64,000 nucleotides of DNA from Cladobotryum mycophilum (taxonomy: Eukaryota; Ascomycota; Sordariomycetes; Hypocreales; Hypocreaceae), in assembly GCA_036429605.1 (NCBI GenBank), contig CM071591.1:5208001-5272000 (forward strand), given 5' to 3'. Both the position numbers and the translations under genes were made by a program. Position 1 is the first letter of the stretch; the number at the start of each line of letters is the position of its first letter. The notes below the pieces were generated by a model. The model was not told the origin of the DNA. It ran no database searches and saw only the letters and a program-made list of their open reading frames with translations. Of the stretch, positions 33,392 to 45,647 are shown in pieces.

Positions 33392-34996
33392 TCATGCGGG
33401 CGGTTCGAGGGGAGCTGGGGACCCTGGTAGCTCGTAGACAGATCCCCGGCTAGACGGACGATCTTTTGTAAAGGGACGCCATGGACGATATGACTGAGAT
33501 TTTGCACTGGAATTATCGGCCATATCTGTATAACGTTGCGTCCAAGGTATAAATCGCTGTTTTGGAGAAGACTTTGGAGGTTGATCGAACGTGGTTGCTT
33601 GTGGTGGAGGCTGTCGTTTTTCAGCCAGATACGAGGGTAATGATAGCCCAGCAGAAGGCTTTTCCAGGGGAAATGAATGGCGATGGGGCTGTCTCAGCTC
33701 TGCACTTGGCATAGGGACGATGGCCTCTGGAGGTGTTGTCTCATCGTAATTGTATATCCACTCAGATGGTATTGTACTCAGTAGTCGGACCCCAGAGCTT
33801 ATGTCTGTGGTCAGCAATGGTGCTTGTCCTGAATCGGAGGACTTTTCCGCTCCTTGTTTTGCGGCTGGTGATGCAAATCTGCCTTGAGCGAAGCTTTGTT
33901 GGGAGCGAAGAGGCGACGGGGCAGATGGTCGAGATAGCAGAGAGAATCGACTTTGAGAATTGATGGTAGGGGTCCCTGATTCGGAGGACACCGCCAGGGA
34001 GCTGGTAGAGCCGCGGAGGCTTGGAATCGAAGGGAATGAGAATAATGACATCGATTGCCGATGCGTTGAATGGCTTGATGAAGGTTGAGTAGAATGCGGC
34101 TGGAACCTGAATGTCAGGTCGAGGTTGGAATCCTTCTCACCGCCGAGCAACAGTGCTAGACCTAAATCGTCGGTCTGGTTTAACACAGCTTGCTGTCCAT
34201 CTTTCTTGCCCCCTTGGATATTCAACGACAGAGGGATTGAGGTGTTCGAGACGTTGGCTTGAGCGTTGGAGAATGGTTGCTGATCGGGGATCGCGTTTGG
34301 AAAGACGGGCTCGGGAAGATCACAATAATCTACACGCAGAGTTTGTACGCTGGCTGAAGCCTTGATGCTGGTTCTATTTAAAGCCAGGGGTGTAGGGGTT
34401 AACTCTGGAGAGACTGGAATGCGTCCGTCAGAACAACTGGAGTCATAACATTCGGTAGAGGGCATTAAAGTACCGGAAATTTCGCCTATGAGTTCCTCCA
34501 AAAGCTCGACATTGTCAAAGATGTCTCTATCGTTTGAACCAATGCTCTCCTCGGGTTTCACCTCATCGCGCAGCATCGTCACAAGCGCAAGATTCCTAAG
34601 AAAGCCAACCTCTGCCAGGACAGCAGCATGATGCCGACTCACCACCGGCTCCAGACTCCGGAATTCCTGGGAGTCGCGAAAGACCCATGCCATCTGGTTC
34701 TGCAGCGGCGTCCTGCCATCGTGCAATTCTGGCCGATATTTCTCCACGATCCCAAACACTTCGGCAAGCCCTCTGTGCGCCGCCTCAATGATGTTATTGA
34801 CCCGATCGAGGGCTCGAGGCTGGCCTTCGAGGAGGGAAAGATGCTCGTTACGGAGGTCGATGAGGTGTTGCAGATCGTTGTGGCAGGTTCGCACCAGCTC
34901 AAGGCTGCGGCGCATATCATTGGGGATCTGTCCGCTATCGATGGCCACATTGATGAGGCGGTAGGTTGAACGAAACGGTGACAGAACTTTGATCAT
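33392..34996 (-). CDS. Hypothetical protein, helical N-terminus and disordered Ser/Pro-rich tail
   Basis: Single exon of 534 residues; I do not recognise the family with certainty. The first 170 residues are predicted mostly helical (YRLINVAIDSGQIPNDMRRSL, LIDLRNEHLSLLEGQPRALDRVNN, AEVFGIVEKYRPEL) and resemble the helical N-terminal modules of some fungal STAND and HeLo-like proteins, but no downstream NTPase is present. Residues from about 190 to the end are Ser/Thr/Pro/Gln-rich and low in hydrophobic residues, suggesting intrinsic disorder; RQSMSLFSFPSIPSLRGS and PSKASLE-type segments could be phosphorylated. The start ATG 34994-34996 is preceded by an ordinary intergenic region. A structure-based search would be needed for function. 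Confidence 0.65.
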   Translation of the reverse strand: MIKVLSPFRSTYRLINVAIDSGQIPNDMRRSLELVRTCHNDLQHLIDLRNEHLSLLEGQPRALDRVNNIIEAAHRGLAEVFGIVEKYRPELHDGRTPLQNQMAWVFRDSQEFRSLEPVVSRHHAAVLAEVGFLRNLALVTMLRDEVKPEESIGSNDRDIFDNVELLEELIGEISGTLMPSTECYDSSCSDGRIPVSPELTPTPLALNRTSIKASASVQTLRVDYCDLPEPVFPNAIPDQQPFSNAQANVSNTSIPLSLNIQGGKKDGQQAVLNQTDDLGLALLLGGEKDSNLDLTFRFQPHSTQPSSSHSTHRQSMSLFSFPSIPSLRGSTSSLAVSSESGTPTINSQSRFSLLSRPSAPSPLRSQQSFAQGRFASPAAKQGAEKSSDSGQAPLLTTDISSGVRLLSTIPSEWIYNYDETTPPEAIVPMPSAELRQPHRHSFPLEKPSAGLSLPSYLAEKRQPPPQATTFDQPPKSSPKQRFIPWTQRYTDMADNSSAKSQSYRPWRPFTKDRPSSRGSVYELPGSPAPLEPPA

Positions 34997-35894
34997 CTTC
35001 TATGGTGAGGCACGCGGTATTAGGCAAAGAAACATGACGGAGGACGGCAGGAATGTTTCGCTGCTTCCAATCATGACAAGCGCTCAGACAAAACGGGCTG
35101 GCCAAGGTGGATGGCACAACACCAAGGTCCACGGAAGAAACAACAGACAGACAGGGGTATATACCTATCTTGTCTATCGGATAGAGCGAGCGGGGACACT
35201 GCAAGGCCTTGACTAATTGATCTAAATATGTAACCCTCCCTGCCTTAGGCCTGTGCCATGGGTATATGTAATAGGACTTTACCACACAGGCAAATATACA
35301 TACACACAGCAGAGAGCAGAGACTACAGAAAGATATAAAGATGGGTTTGTGAATCATCAAAAATTATTATTTGTTTGCTCTCCCATGGTAGATCTTCAAC
35401 CCAGCTTAGATGGTGGCTGCCTACCGTCTACATTTACAAAATCTTTGCTCGTGTTCTATGCAGGTTAGCCCTTGGGCCTCCGGGGAGGAGGGGCAACAGG
35501 GGGTAACGTTCCACCCCATGCACAATCCCTGCAAGTCCTGATATGCGTTTACAAGTGACTTGCACGTGTGGGGGCATCCTTTGGTCTAAGCGATGACTAT
35601 TTTGGGTACTTGAAAGGTTCTTAGGCTTCCGTCCCGTACCGCATTAGTTCCCGTTCATCTTGCTTTGCGCAGAGGTGTGTTTCTCAAAGGGAATCAGGGA
35701 GCACCTTGACTGATCAGGCTTGCGCCAGCCCATCCATTTGTATGTGTGAACCTTGATAATAATAGCACCGTATCTACGTAGTCGCACATGTATATAGACT
35801 TGTATTGGCATTCCTTCTAGAATCTAAAAATATTCTCGAAGAGTACCACAGGCAAAGGGGAATCCCTCGCGTCATTTCCGAACTTGGAGGCACT
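34997..35894. other. Intergenic region
   Basis: About 900 bp. Short frames on both strands show no similarity that I recognise. A TACACACAGCAGAGAG tract near 35300 is simple sequence. Confidence 0.5.
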
Positions 35895-37197
35895 TCACAG
35901 CGCTATTTCAGCGGGTGCTGCAATCCGCCGTGGTGGCCTGTACGGTGTTCCGTCGCGGTCACTAAGCTTCTCCAACCCAGGACACACCACTACTGTGCGT
36001 GCTTCTGCTGCCTGTGATGAGCCTCCTTCAAACACAAATTTCCAATCAACCGGATGCGAAAGGAGCACGTAACCGAGCTTCGCACATTCCACAATGACCT
36101 CTTGTAGATGGTTAGCCTGTCGGCTGCGCTTCTCTTGTGCGATGAAGCGATGCAGGAATGTGTTCAGAGCGTTGGTCAAGGCTTGAGCTTGGGGCGTAAC
36201 CATTGCGTCGTTGGCAGGGTAGTTCGCTGGCTTCGCTTTGGGTGGAGGAGAAAAGCGGAGAGGCGGCGCCATGTGGAAAATGCTTGAGAGAGCGCTATTT
36301 ACCTTGTTAGCATAGCATCTAGAATGGGATGATATTTTACTTACCAAAGGGATTGCTACCGCCATGTTCGGCTGCAGGCACAGATTGGAGGAAAGCGGCT
36401 ACAGGGCCAGGAAGCATGGACAGACGGCTGCGCGAGTGGAAGTCAATGCTCGCAAACAGGACGTGCGAAATCACAGTTCGGAGGCCAAGATGGCGAGTTG
36501 TAGTATCGACACACAATGCAGCAATCGCTTCAGTGCCCAAACCTCCATGTTCTCCTAGTCCAAGGCTTAGAAGTGAATGCGACAGTGTCTCTACACTCAC
36601 ATCTAGTGGTTGAATGTGATAGTTGCTTTCGACGTGCTGACGAATAAGCTCCCCCAAGGACTGCAGCTCTTTCACGATATCCTGGTCGGGGGCGCCGTCA
36701 AGAAGGAACTGACTCAACAGGATATCGGTGCCAGAGCCGTCGTGGTCGTTGGGCGGAGGCATCTTGGACTCGACGACACTGACAACCTGGCCTATCTCAG
36801 AAGGGTCTTTATTCTTTCGACGGCGGAAAAAGAGGAGAGCAACAAGAAGACCGATGACTAGGCCAGCAGCAGCACAGCCGATTGCGATTCCAGCCGTGGC
36901 ACCAGCAGAGACGCCAGAGTGATGCCCATTTGGAGCTAAAGTCGGGACAGAACCGTCGTCGCTTGAACTTGGGCTGGTGTTGTTGGCTTCTGCCGCAGAG
37001 GTGGTACCATTCGTAAAGCCAGCAGAGAATGATGAGGTACTGAAAGCAACAGGGACTCTATTTGGTACAAGTGTTGTTGAACTGGATAAGATTATTGCTG
37101 GTGGAGGGGCCGCCGGAGTAGGGGCTGCAACAGTAGGGCACGCAAACCAGGTTTCAGTCGTAGACCCGGGTGGTCTAGTACTACAGCTGTAAGCCAT
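35895..37197 (-). CDS. Single-pass membrane protein with Ser/Thr-rich ectodomain
   Basis: The start is ATG 37195-37197 (MAYSCSTRPPGSTTETW); the open frame extends much further upstream to 37689 but that part does not look like protein. The N-terminal approximately 80 residues are rich in Ser, Thr, Pro and Ala with possible O-glycosylation. A single hydrophobic segment (GATAGIAIGCAAAGLVIGLLVALLFF) is followed by RRRKNK, the stop-transfer signal, giving an outside-in topology as in mid2/WSC-like sensor proteins. The cytoplasmic part of about 260 residues continues across one intron (about 36314-36357) into a second exon ending at 35895. It has no recognised catalytic motif. It is divergent from the Hsp70-like gene. 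Confidence 0.65.
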
Positions 37198-37970
37198 CGT
37201 CGATGCAATTGCGAAGTAGCACAACGTTATAATAGGAAAGTAATTGGTGTTGAAAAGAAACTGTAATCTAGACAAGAAAAGAAGATTTGGTCGGGATCGA
37301 ATGACTTGGACTACGCATGTGGGCTTCTGGTCTTCTGTTACCAAACGATGGATAACCAGGCCCAGATTTATTGGCTGTTTCAATTCCAGTATGCATGTTG
37401 GTTCTCCATGCATGAGTGACCGTGGTAAAACCGAAACATACATCAAAACCCCCCGTAGACTGTTACATGGGCTGTTCACACTAGTGAGGTGAGAGGTGAT
37501 GGATGGGGATAAGACGAGAAGTGGGTAGCTTATGTCACACACGAGACTACACCTGGGCAGCATATGGGCCTTTCCATCACGCCCTTTGCTCTGAAATCTT
37601 AATACATAACCGGATGACCCAATTTCCGATTTTTTTCTCTCGGGGGCTGGGATTGAAGCCCGCCCACTCTCGCAGAGTAGAAGGATCATCGACTGCAGGC
37701 GTGGTGTCTCATCACATCAAATTGATTGGTAGACAAGGGTGTCAATATGTATGCCCAACCAACAGCGTAACACTGCAGCTCAGCCTCTAAATCCTTGAGC
37801 GGTTTTAACACATTGATTTGCAATTATCGGGAAATTAAATGGAACCCCATCGTTTGTTGCACTTGGTGTGATTTCTAAGGAAGACGGCTCAATCAGTCTG
37901 CTGGGTGCGAGCCGCGGTGTGTCTGTCAGTTTGGTCACATCTCAAACAAAGGTATGGTATCGATTTCAAG
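37198..37970. promoter_or_regulatory. Divergent promoter region, membrane protein and Hsp70-like gene
   Basis: About 770 bp between divergent start codons. The open frames over this stretch look like chance extensions. Confidence 0.45.
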
Positions 37971-40124
37971 ATGGCCGAGAAGCCTGATATTATAGTCTCA
38001 ATCGACCTGGGCACCACATATACTGGTGAGGATATAGACTGCCACGTCGCATTGAGAAGAGTTTCACTGACAATGAACCATTAGGTGTCGCATGGATGAC
38101 ACCAAAGACCCCGATCCAAGTCATCAACGACTGGCCGGGAAGCGGTGATCGAGGCGAGCGCAAAGTTCCAACATGTGTGATATACAATGCGGATGGGACC
38201 ATGTCCTCCTGGGGCTTCATGTGCACCGATGACGATGACACTTTATTTGGCAGAGTCCGGCGAGATTTCTTCAAGATCTTCATCGACCGCGAAACCTTGA
38301 CGGCGGCGCAGCAGCGTGGTCTCTCCAATGTGCCACGAAGTCCGGAAGAGGCGCAAGTGTTTGCGACAGACTACCTTCATCAGATATACCTTCATGTGAA
38401 GGAGACCATCGAGATGCAGATTGGAAAGCGACACTTTGGCGGCTGGGCAGACATGGCGGTCATGTTCCTGTTTAGTGTACCCACAACATGGACGCGCATG
38501 GAGATTATCAACATCTTTAAAGGCATCATACGAGACGCTGGTTTCGGGGTCGAAGGACCGAGACATTTAGCCCACGTTGACCTTACAGAGGCGGAGGCGG
38601 CGGCTGTTGCAACGCTCAAGACGAGTGCACTCACGTTCAACGAGGGTAGCTTGTTCCTGACAGTCGATGCGGGAGGAGGAACCACGGATTTGGCTTTGAT
38701 GCGCATAACATCCAAAGACCCAAATTTCCCCCAAATGGCACAGATGGCTGCCGTAAAGGGTGTAGGCATCGGATCAACGCTGATTGACAGAGCATTCATC
38801 CGACTCATTATGGATAGACTAGCTGCGTTCCCCGAGATGCAAAGCCAATTCCCCAAAGACCTCGCGACTCGCATGTCGAAGAGCCATCATTTCAGGATCG
38901 TGAAACACAAGTTTGGAGAGAGAATTTACATGCAGCCCGTCTTCAAGATTCAGATGGACGGTGTATCGCACGGTCTTAGCCATGCTGGACTTCGTATTGA
39001 GAATGGAAGGATGCTATTTGCAATGTTAGTTTCTCATAGTGTGAGAAGTGGTTGAGTTGAATGGAAGCTAATATGGGATAGGGAGGAGATCCAGTCGCTG
39101 TTTGATGTCCAGATTGATGGTATCATGAAGCGGATCACTGAGCAGCTCAACTGGCTGAGCGACAATAAAAATACGCAACAAGTGGTAAGTTTAACAAACT
39201 CTTGTGCATAAGGGGACACAACTGACATTTACCTACCAGGACTACATGATCCTCTCAGGAGGACTCGGTAGCTCTGCCTACGTGCGCGATGCAATCCAGC
39301 AACACCTCTTGATCCAGCCACACGCCAATGCCACGCGAGTCGCAGTCATACCATGCCACGACCCTCAGCTTGTCGTTGTACGAGGCCTACTTCTTGATCG
39401 CCAGCAAAGGATGGAGACGGGATACCTCTCTGTTCTAGCGTCTCGAATAGCTCGTACAAGCTACGGCATCGTGGTACGACAGCTGTACTCGCCTGCACAG
39501 CACTTTGATGAGGAGGTTATGCAAGATCTGTGGAACCCCCAGAAGAAGTGGGCTATAAACCAGATTAACTGGCTTATACGCAAGGTATGTAACAGAAATG
39601 TGTGGCTACGTGAAGGCTCAATATGCATTCCGCTGACTGAACAAGGGCGACACCGTTGATCCAAACGTTCCACTGGTGAAAACGTTCGAGTATCATTTAG
39701 GACCAGGGGATACGACAAGGTCCTGGACCTCGGACATTGTGGTCTCTCAGAACGAACCATCATTTCTTCCCAGGAGTTTAAAGCAAGGCATGTCCCTCTC
39801 TCCACCAGGCCTTTTCTCCTCACCATCTCGTAATTCTTGCCAAACGCAGATATTAATTTTAGAACAGCCGGCGTAACCAAGCTTTGCAACGTAAAAAGTA
39901 ACCTCGAAGGCGTAGAGCAGCACCAGCTCGTGCTCAAAAAGAAACGAGGCTCATGCTTCAGCAGAGGATACAGGTTCTACATTTGTGAGTTTGACGTGCG
40001 CGTCATCATTGCGCCGGCCGACTTGAGGTTCGAGCTCTGGTTTGGCGGGCAAAAGTTCTCTAAGAACCATGAGCCCATTGCGGTTCAATGGGATGAGGCG
40101 GGTGCGAAGCTTGAGCATGATTGA
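37971..40124 (+). CDS. Hsp70/HSPA12-like actin-fold ATPase
   Basis: It begins MAEKPDIIVSIDLGTTYTG, the phosphate-1 loop of the Hsp70/actin ATPase fold, split by intron 38026-38084. Phosphate-2 is FLTVDAGGGTTDLALM and the adenosine region is DYMILSGGLGSSAYVRDAI. Additional introns lie near 39025-39082, 39184-39238, 39585-39648 and 39789-39846. The protein lacks a canonical Hsp70 substrate domain; the C-terminal 150 residues are a short beta-rich part. This is the layout of fungal HSPA12-like proteins that are numerous in Pezizomycotina. Chaperone activity is not established. Cytosolic: no signal peptide or ER-retention tail. It is convergent with the HET-domain gene. Confidence 0.82.
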
Positions 40125-40240
40125 GGTTCAGAGTAAATTGTGGATTTATAGAGGATAATACACTAGAGCGTATTGCATATGCATCAATCTACTCACAGCT
40201 CCCAACGTCTATAATCGCTTTCTGGTCCTGTTGTCTTCTC

Positions 40241-43219
40241 TTATAATATGCGGACAGCTGCCCCTGGGCACTTCTCAACCATCGCGTCATGCTCCTCTGT
40301 CCAGCCCCCATCTGTTGTATAAGCCAAGCCCAGTCTCCGGAACATGAGATCTCCAGGGTCCTTGGACTCCAAGTCTGGATCAAAGCCCTCGGTGGTGGCC
40401 ATGTGCCCCACGGCTTCAAGTACCAATGCAGCAAAAATCACCTTCTCCTCCAAACTACTTTTTACAGGTAAATGTTTAAACTTTGCGATAGGCAGGCAGA
40501 AGAGGGGTCCTGTGATTGGAGTGTGAAAATTGTCGGGATAAAAGACAATAGGCGGCATCTTTCGGAATGTGTCCTCGGTGCTCTCATGCTCTTCGGCGGG
40601 GGCTGGACAAGAACCCTTGTTCCCTCTACCGATCTTCCGAAAGCAACTTCTTGGTAAATCTTGGCGGACATCTCTCCAAGATGATAAAAGTATTCTCTAT
40701 CTTCGGTATCCTTGATCTTAAACGAGATCTCGCTCCCACGCAGTTCTGTTCTCCACAATGGGCCACCAATGATGATTGCTGAAGGGGGCACCTCTTTATA
40801 CATGTCGTCAAGCCAGTGCCTCGGCGATTCATGATCTTCTGGCAAGCTTTCAACATGCTGCGTGCCTCTAATACCCACCGCTAACGAGTAGTACGATATC
40901 ACCTCATCGTGTACAAAGGGATAGACGACTGGGCACTCCGGATACGCCCAGCTCCATGTTATGGGAACAGCTGCCTCTGGAAGATCCTCCCTCTTGGCGT
41001 CTCGAAGATGGGACAGCCTCCAGAGCAAATCAAGGGTTGTATCTTCAAGATCATCCGTCTCAGTGATCTCCTCTGCCGTTTCATCGTACCAGATCCCCGC
41101 AAAGTATTTCTTTTCACCCAGTCGAGCATTGAAGTTCTTTGCCAGGCCCGCGATTGCATACATGGTATCTTTGCGGTACGTAAAATGCAGCTGAGAGTAT
41201 GCCTCAATCATGAGCCTCCAGGCCATGCGAAGCTGAACATGGGATGGGTTCTCCCCGAGGATTAGGTTCAGATTCTTCCGGCTGCTGGCAGATGGAAATC
41301 GGATATGGATGTCGTGCTCCCATTCCGTCATGAGTTTACGGGTCTGTTCTTCTGATTCATCAAGACCGCACTCGCATTTGTTGTGACCAGAGCATTGCCA
41401 TGAGAGCTCCTCGGATCCGAAGATGAGTAGACGAGGTGAAAGAAGGCGCTCTTGAAACACCCAGGCTCTTGTCCAAATCGGTATAGTGTCGTCATTAATC
41501 ATGATATCGGGGTGGTGTATCGTGTATCGAAAGTAAAATTCTCGAGCATTGCCTTCTGCGTCATGAACGGTGATGGGCTTTGGGATGCGCCCCGGAGACG
41601 ATTTCTGAAACAATCTTTTGTCGTTTCCTTGATGAAAACTCTCCACCAAAGTAAGAGCGGACTTGGAGTAGATTTCACTCATCTTGGTCGAGTGATCGCG
41701 CCAATCATCTGCGGAGTCCTGCAAAATGCAGAGACTGTCAATCCAGAAATATCGAATAGCGTGTCCATATTCCTCTTGGTGCCACTTGGAGAACCTTCGT
41801 AAGAACGTCACTCCATCTTGGTATGTAGGTGATAGGACATCCCAGGGTATCTCGTTTTGAAAGGCATCAATATTATTCGATGTGGTGCTGGGCGTTTCAC
41901 TACCCCATCGATGACTCAAGCAGGCGTATCTCTCCCTTTTACCGTTTGTTAGAATCAATTTGACGCCGGATGTGGTATCTTCGGCTGCGATATCGAGGAC
42001 TCGTTCTGGGAGGTATGGTATCTCGCTAAATGAGCATCCCGGGTGCGTCTCGTTACACTCTTTATACCAGTTTGTGGCTTTCTGAAAAGCTTCATCAGAT
42101 GCAGTATCGCCCGAGGTAGTTGGTCGCTTGCAAATGACAAGCCCTTGATCCGGATACCAAGGTTTCCTCCAGGGCGATGGAATATCTGCATGCGCATGTC
42201 AATGACCAGATGAGGAGCTTTCAGGGTCATGGGGGCCTACCATCTTGGAGAAAGCCTTCTATGGCCCAGCCAGAGGCTTGCGTCGTCCCCGCCTCTAGAT
42301 GGCCAACCTGGAAGGAACTCTGCAACGCACCACTTCCTCTTCCCGCGCCGACATATCCTGCCATTTGCATTAGGCCCTGCTTCGCCGTGTAGTCTGAATT
42401 TGTCTCCAGCATATACTCGTGCAGGCCGCGTCTGATGGCTACACAAGGCGCGGCCTGGTCTTCATCGTTACGATGCGCAGGGCATGGTTGCTCCAGCCAG
42501 TACTTGAACGGAATCATCGAGTTCTTAATGAGCTCTGCCTTGGCGAATGCGAATGCCCATTCCTTCTCTGAGCGTAGGTCTTCGCCCTCAAGCAGACCGT
42601 TGACTATTGGCTCTACAGTTCCCATATCCATGGGTAGTATGTAAACATCATCAATGCGCTTCTCATCTTTGTGCTTCATCAACTCCGAAAGGGCAAACGG
42701 GATGGCTGACGATGAGCTTTTGCCCCTCTCGGCTGTGGTGGCTTGAGACGTCCCCGCAGCTAAGGGCTCCTCACCACTGTTGCGCACAACAGTCGTTGCC
42801 TCAGCCAAGGAACCTTCTGCGATGGCTTCATTACCCTTTCTCTCTGGCTGCTTGGTCATCGGGCTAGGCAAGTTTGCCGTTTCATCCTTTTTTGTAGCTT
42901 CATCATCCACTAAACCACGCATCGATGTCCCCGTATACCCAAAGTCAAAGCAGATTGGACATACTAGCTCAACCCTTTTCGTCATCCTCACAGAGGTCAT
43001 AAAGGATCGTTTAATCAAATAGGGTAGACGAGATCGAAACATGTCCGCATTGTTATTAGACCCTGTCGATGCAAAAGAACGATGCAAATAAAACTTGCCT
43101 GAGTCATCACCATGTTGTTTGGGATAGCTGAGCGCTCGTCTCGCCTTGCTTGAACCTGTCGGATTAGCAGCGCTAGCAGGCGTTTGCAAACCCGTAATCA
43201 AAGGGCGCAATGCACGCAC
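40241..43219 (-). CDS. HET-domain (heterokaryon incompatibility) protein, frame broken near the C-terminus
   Basis: Exon 1 (42241-43219) encodes about 325 residues of low-complexity linker and unknown sequence. Intron 42186-42240 joins it (QDDIPSPWRKPWYP) to exon 2, which carries the HET domain: RERYACLSHRWG, YFWIDSLCILQDSADDW and IYSKSALTLVE. The domain begins near residue 410. Near the C-terminus the frame breaks at a G5 run on the plus strand (40598-40602): one more base continues the protein through TEDTFRKMPPIVFYPDNF to a stop at 40241. Otherwise it ends within about 30 missense residues at 40462. HET proteins trigger cell death after non-self fusion in fungi; the partner is unknown. Length about 890 residues if repaired. 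Confidence 0.8.
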
Positions 43220-44455
43220 AATGGCATTTTTGAATGCGGGGGTCGCATAATTGAGTCCAGCCCACGGACAAGAAGTCTGTGTTTTGGCCTATTGCAATGC
43301 TGTTTCGGCGTCAGACAAGCCAGGTAAGCGGGGGTGCAGGACTAAATAGCATCAAAGAATATCACATCAGACTCCTAGAAATGCATCTGCACGCCTGGCA
43401 TAATTCCTCCTGTACCTGAATGTTGACTAAACACAACACTTTATGTTCTTTAGGGTATCAAACATTGATCAAATGATGCTGTCAAGCTTAACACGGCCCT
43501 CACTCGCTGCCACCATCAACTTCATATCGATTCTAGAAATCTGACTATCAGTTTAGCTAATCTTCTAGGCTATGCAATGGCAGTGAGTCGCGTCTTGGCT
43601 ACCTACCTCTTGTTAATTGAGGTCTCTGCCTAACAAATTTCTGCGGGACACGTTCGACATTGTGGTAAATACAAACAAGGCGGCACAGGGCGACATTTTA
43701 GAAGAAACAATGACAGCACTGCGAAATTACTCCAAGGACATGTCCGTTCGCATCCAGTGTCTAAGGCAGAGTCTGTTCGTGTTGGGGTAATTAACTTGAT
43801 AGATACGATCATACCAAATGATAAAGAATGCCCAATGAGCCCCATTGCTATATTGTCTCCAATGTCAGAAGCCCCAGTTGTTGAATCAACGAAGCACGAA
43901 TTCTCAGAACAATCATGCTGACGCGCAACTACAGCAGAGGTAGTGCTAACCTAAAGCTCTAGCACTGAACAATGACCATCATCCTAGATAATAGACAGGT
44001 CATTATGCTCCTACATGACAAAGCAATACATGGCATAACATAGTTAAGATTATCACCTCGCCATCGGGCTGGTAGACATCTTTGACTGAGTCATCTTGAT
44101 CGGTTGGCCGGCAAGTTCTAGAAGACTGAAGAATTATATTGGTATGCCATGGACCTGTTTGAGATATCATAGTGAACGTTGGTTGATGGTGACCGTACGA
44201 ACTGAGCTCAGCGCTAGCGGACGCTTGCGGACTGTGGATGAAGCGGAGTCTGGTAAAGCGCACTGCGGACGGACAATACCGATATGGGCACAGGCGGAGG
44301 CGGGCCGCACGCTCGAGTTCGGTGTAAGAGTCGACTTTGCGGAGGACCAGATTGTATAACAAGTCAGTATATAAGGAGTCCATGTATGTCGCCTTTCATC
44401 TAGAAACCTTTCATTACCTTCACTCATAGCAATCTATTACTTTAGTTCCGAGATC
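43220..44455. promoter_or_regulatory. Divergent intergenic region, HET and SDR genes
   Basis: About 1.2 kb between divergent starts. No frame with family resemblance is visible. Confidence 0.5.
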
Positions 44456-45604
44456 ATGCCATCTTCAACTTTCACTGTCGACTCACTCCCCGATCTACAG
44501 GGACGGGTCTACCTAGTTACAGGCGGTAACGCAGGCATGTAAGTCGCTTCCCATCATAAGCTTCCATTAACTTTCATCCCTCTAACACATTTACAGAGGT
44601 AAGGCAACAGTCATTGGCTTGGCATCTCGCGGGGCGAGAGTCTACATGGGCGCACGCACCGAAAGCAAAGCCCTAGAATGCATAAAAGAAATCAAGACCG
44701 AACTACCTTCAGCCTCGGTCCAGTTTCTCTCTCTGGATCTCTCAAGTTTAGAAAGTGTGGTGACCGCAGCCAAGACATTACGTGGAAGAGAGAATGTTCT
44801 ACATGGTCTGATAAATAACGCGGGTGTTATGGGTGTACCCTTTAGCAAGACCGCCGATGACTATGAGATCCAGTTCCAAGTATGCAATTCCCTAGAGACT
44901 TCCAAGTGCAATCTAACAATTTTGTGACAGACCAACTATCTCTCGCATTGGCTTCTCACCTTCCACCTACTCCCACTTCTCTCCTCCACAGCAGCATCAT
45001 CCCCAGAGGGTACCGTTCGGGTTGTTAATGTCACCTCGGACGGACACGCCATGCTCGCCCCAAAAACCGGCATCAACTTTGACGACCTGTCGCTTGAGAA
45101 TGAGTCTGCAATGACTCGTTATGGACAGAGCAAACTCGCAAACGTTCTGCATGCGAAGCAGCTGCATCTTCTTTATGGTCCAGGATCAGAACAAGCCAAG
45201 GCCAATAACCGCAACATCATCTTCTCTGCTGTGCATCCTGGCCATATCGACACGTGAGTAGACCTTCTAAAAGGCCCAAAGCTAATAGCAATACTAATTG
45301 TTGAATCAGAGATCTCAATCGACAGGCTACAGGAACCGCACCTGGTCCGATTCTGCGTGTCATGGTGCCCTTGATGAAATGCCTGGGAATTTTGGACGCG
45401 CAAGAGAAAGGCGCTTGGTCTTCCCTCTTCGCTATCGCAAGCGACAACTTCAAGTCGTCTGACTCTGGTGCCTATATCATTCCATATGCCAAAATTGGAA
45501 CCCCAAGCAAATTCGCCACGGACGCTGTATTAGCACATAGGCTATGGGATTGGACGGACAGCCAACTTCGTGCCAAGGGCTTGCTGGAGCTGGGCTCGTC
45601 GTAG
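44456..45604 (+). CDS. Short-chain dehydrogenase/reductase (WW-oxidoreductase-like)
   Basis: Four exons with introns 44539-44596, 44880-44930 and 45254-45309. The start is MPSSTFTVDSLPDLQGRVYL. The cofactor motif VTGGNAGIGKATV (TGxxxGIG) is split by the first intron; GARTESKAL suggests NADP preference. NNAGVMG follows, and the catalytic YxxxK is YGQSK. About 325 residues, the usual length for this extended-loop group. It oxidises or reduces a hydroxyl/keto group on an unknown small molecule in the cytosol. It is convergent with the Zn2Cys6 gene and lies in a group with a P450, an FAD monooxygenase and a second SDR, so it may act in the same pathway. Confidence 0.87.
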
Positions 45605-45647
45605 GATCTTGGAGACGGTCAAGCTACCGGTTGGAACTCTGGTGTAT

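Noticed and set aside
36337..37689. Open frame of 450 codons extended upstream of the membrane protein
   Set aside because: Only the part from ATG 37197 has the composition and topology of a protein; the upstream 490 bp reads as non-coding promoter DNA.
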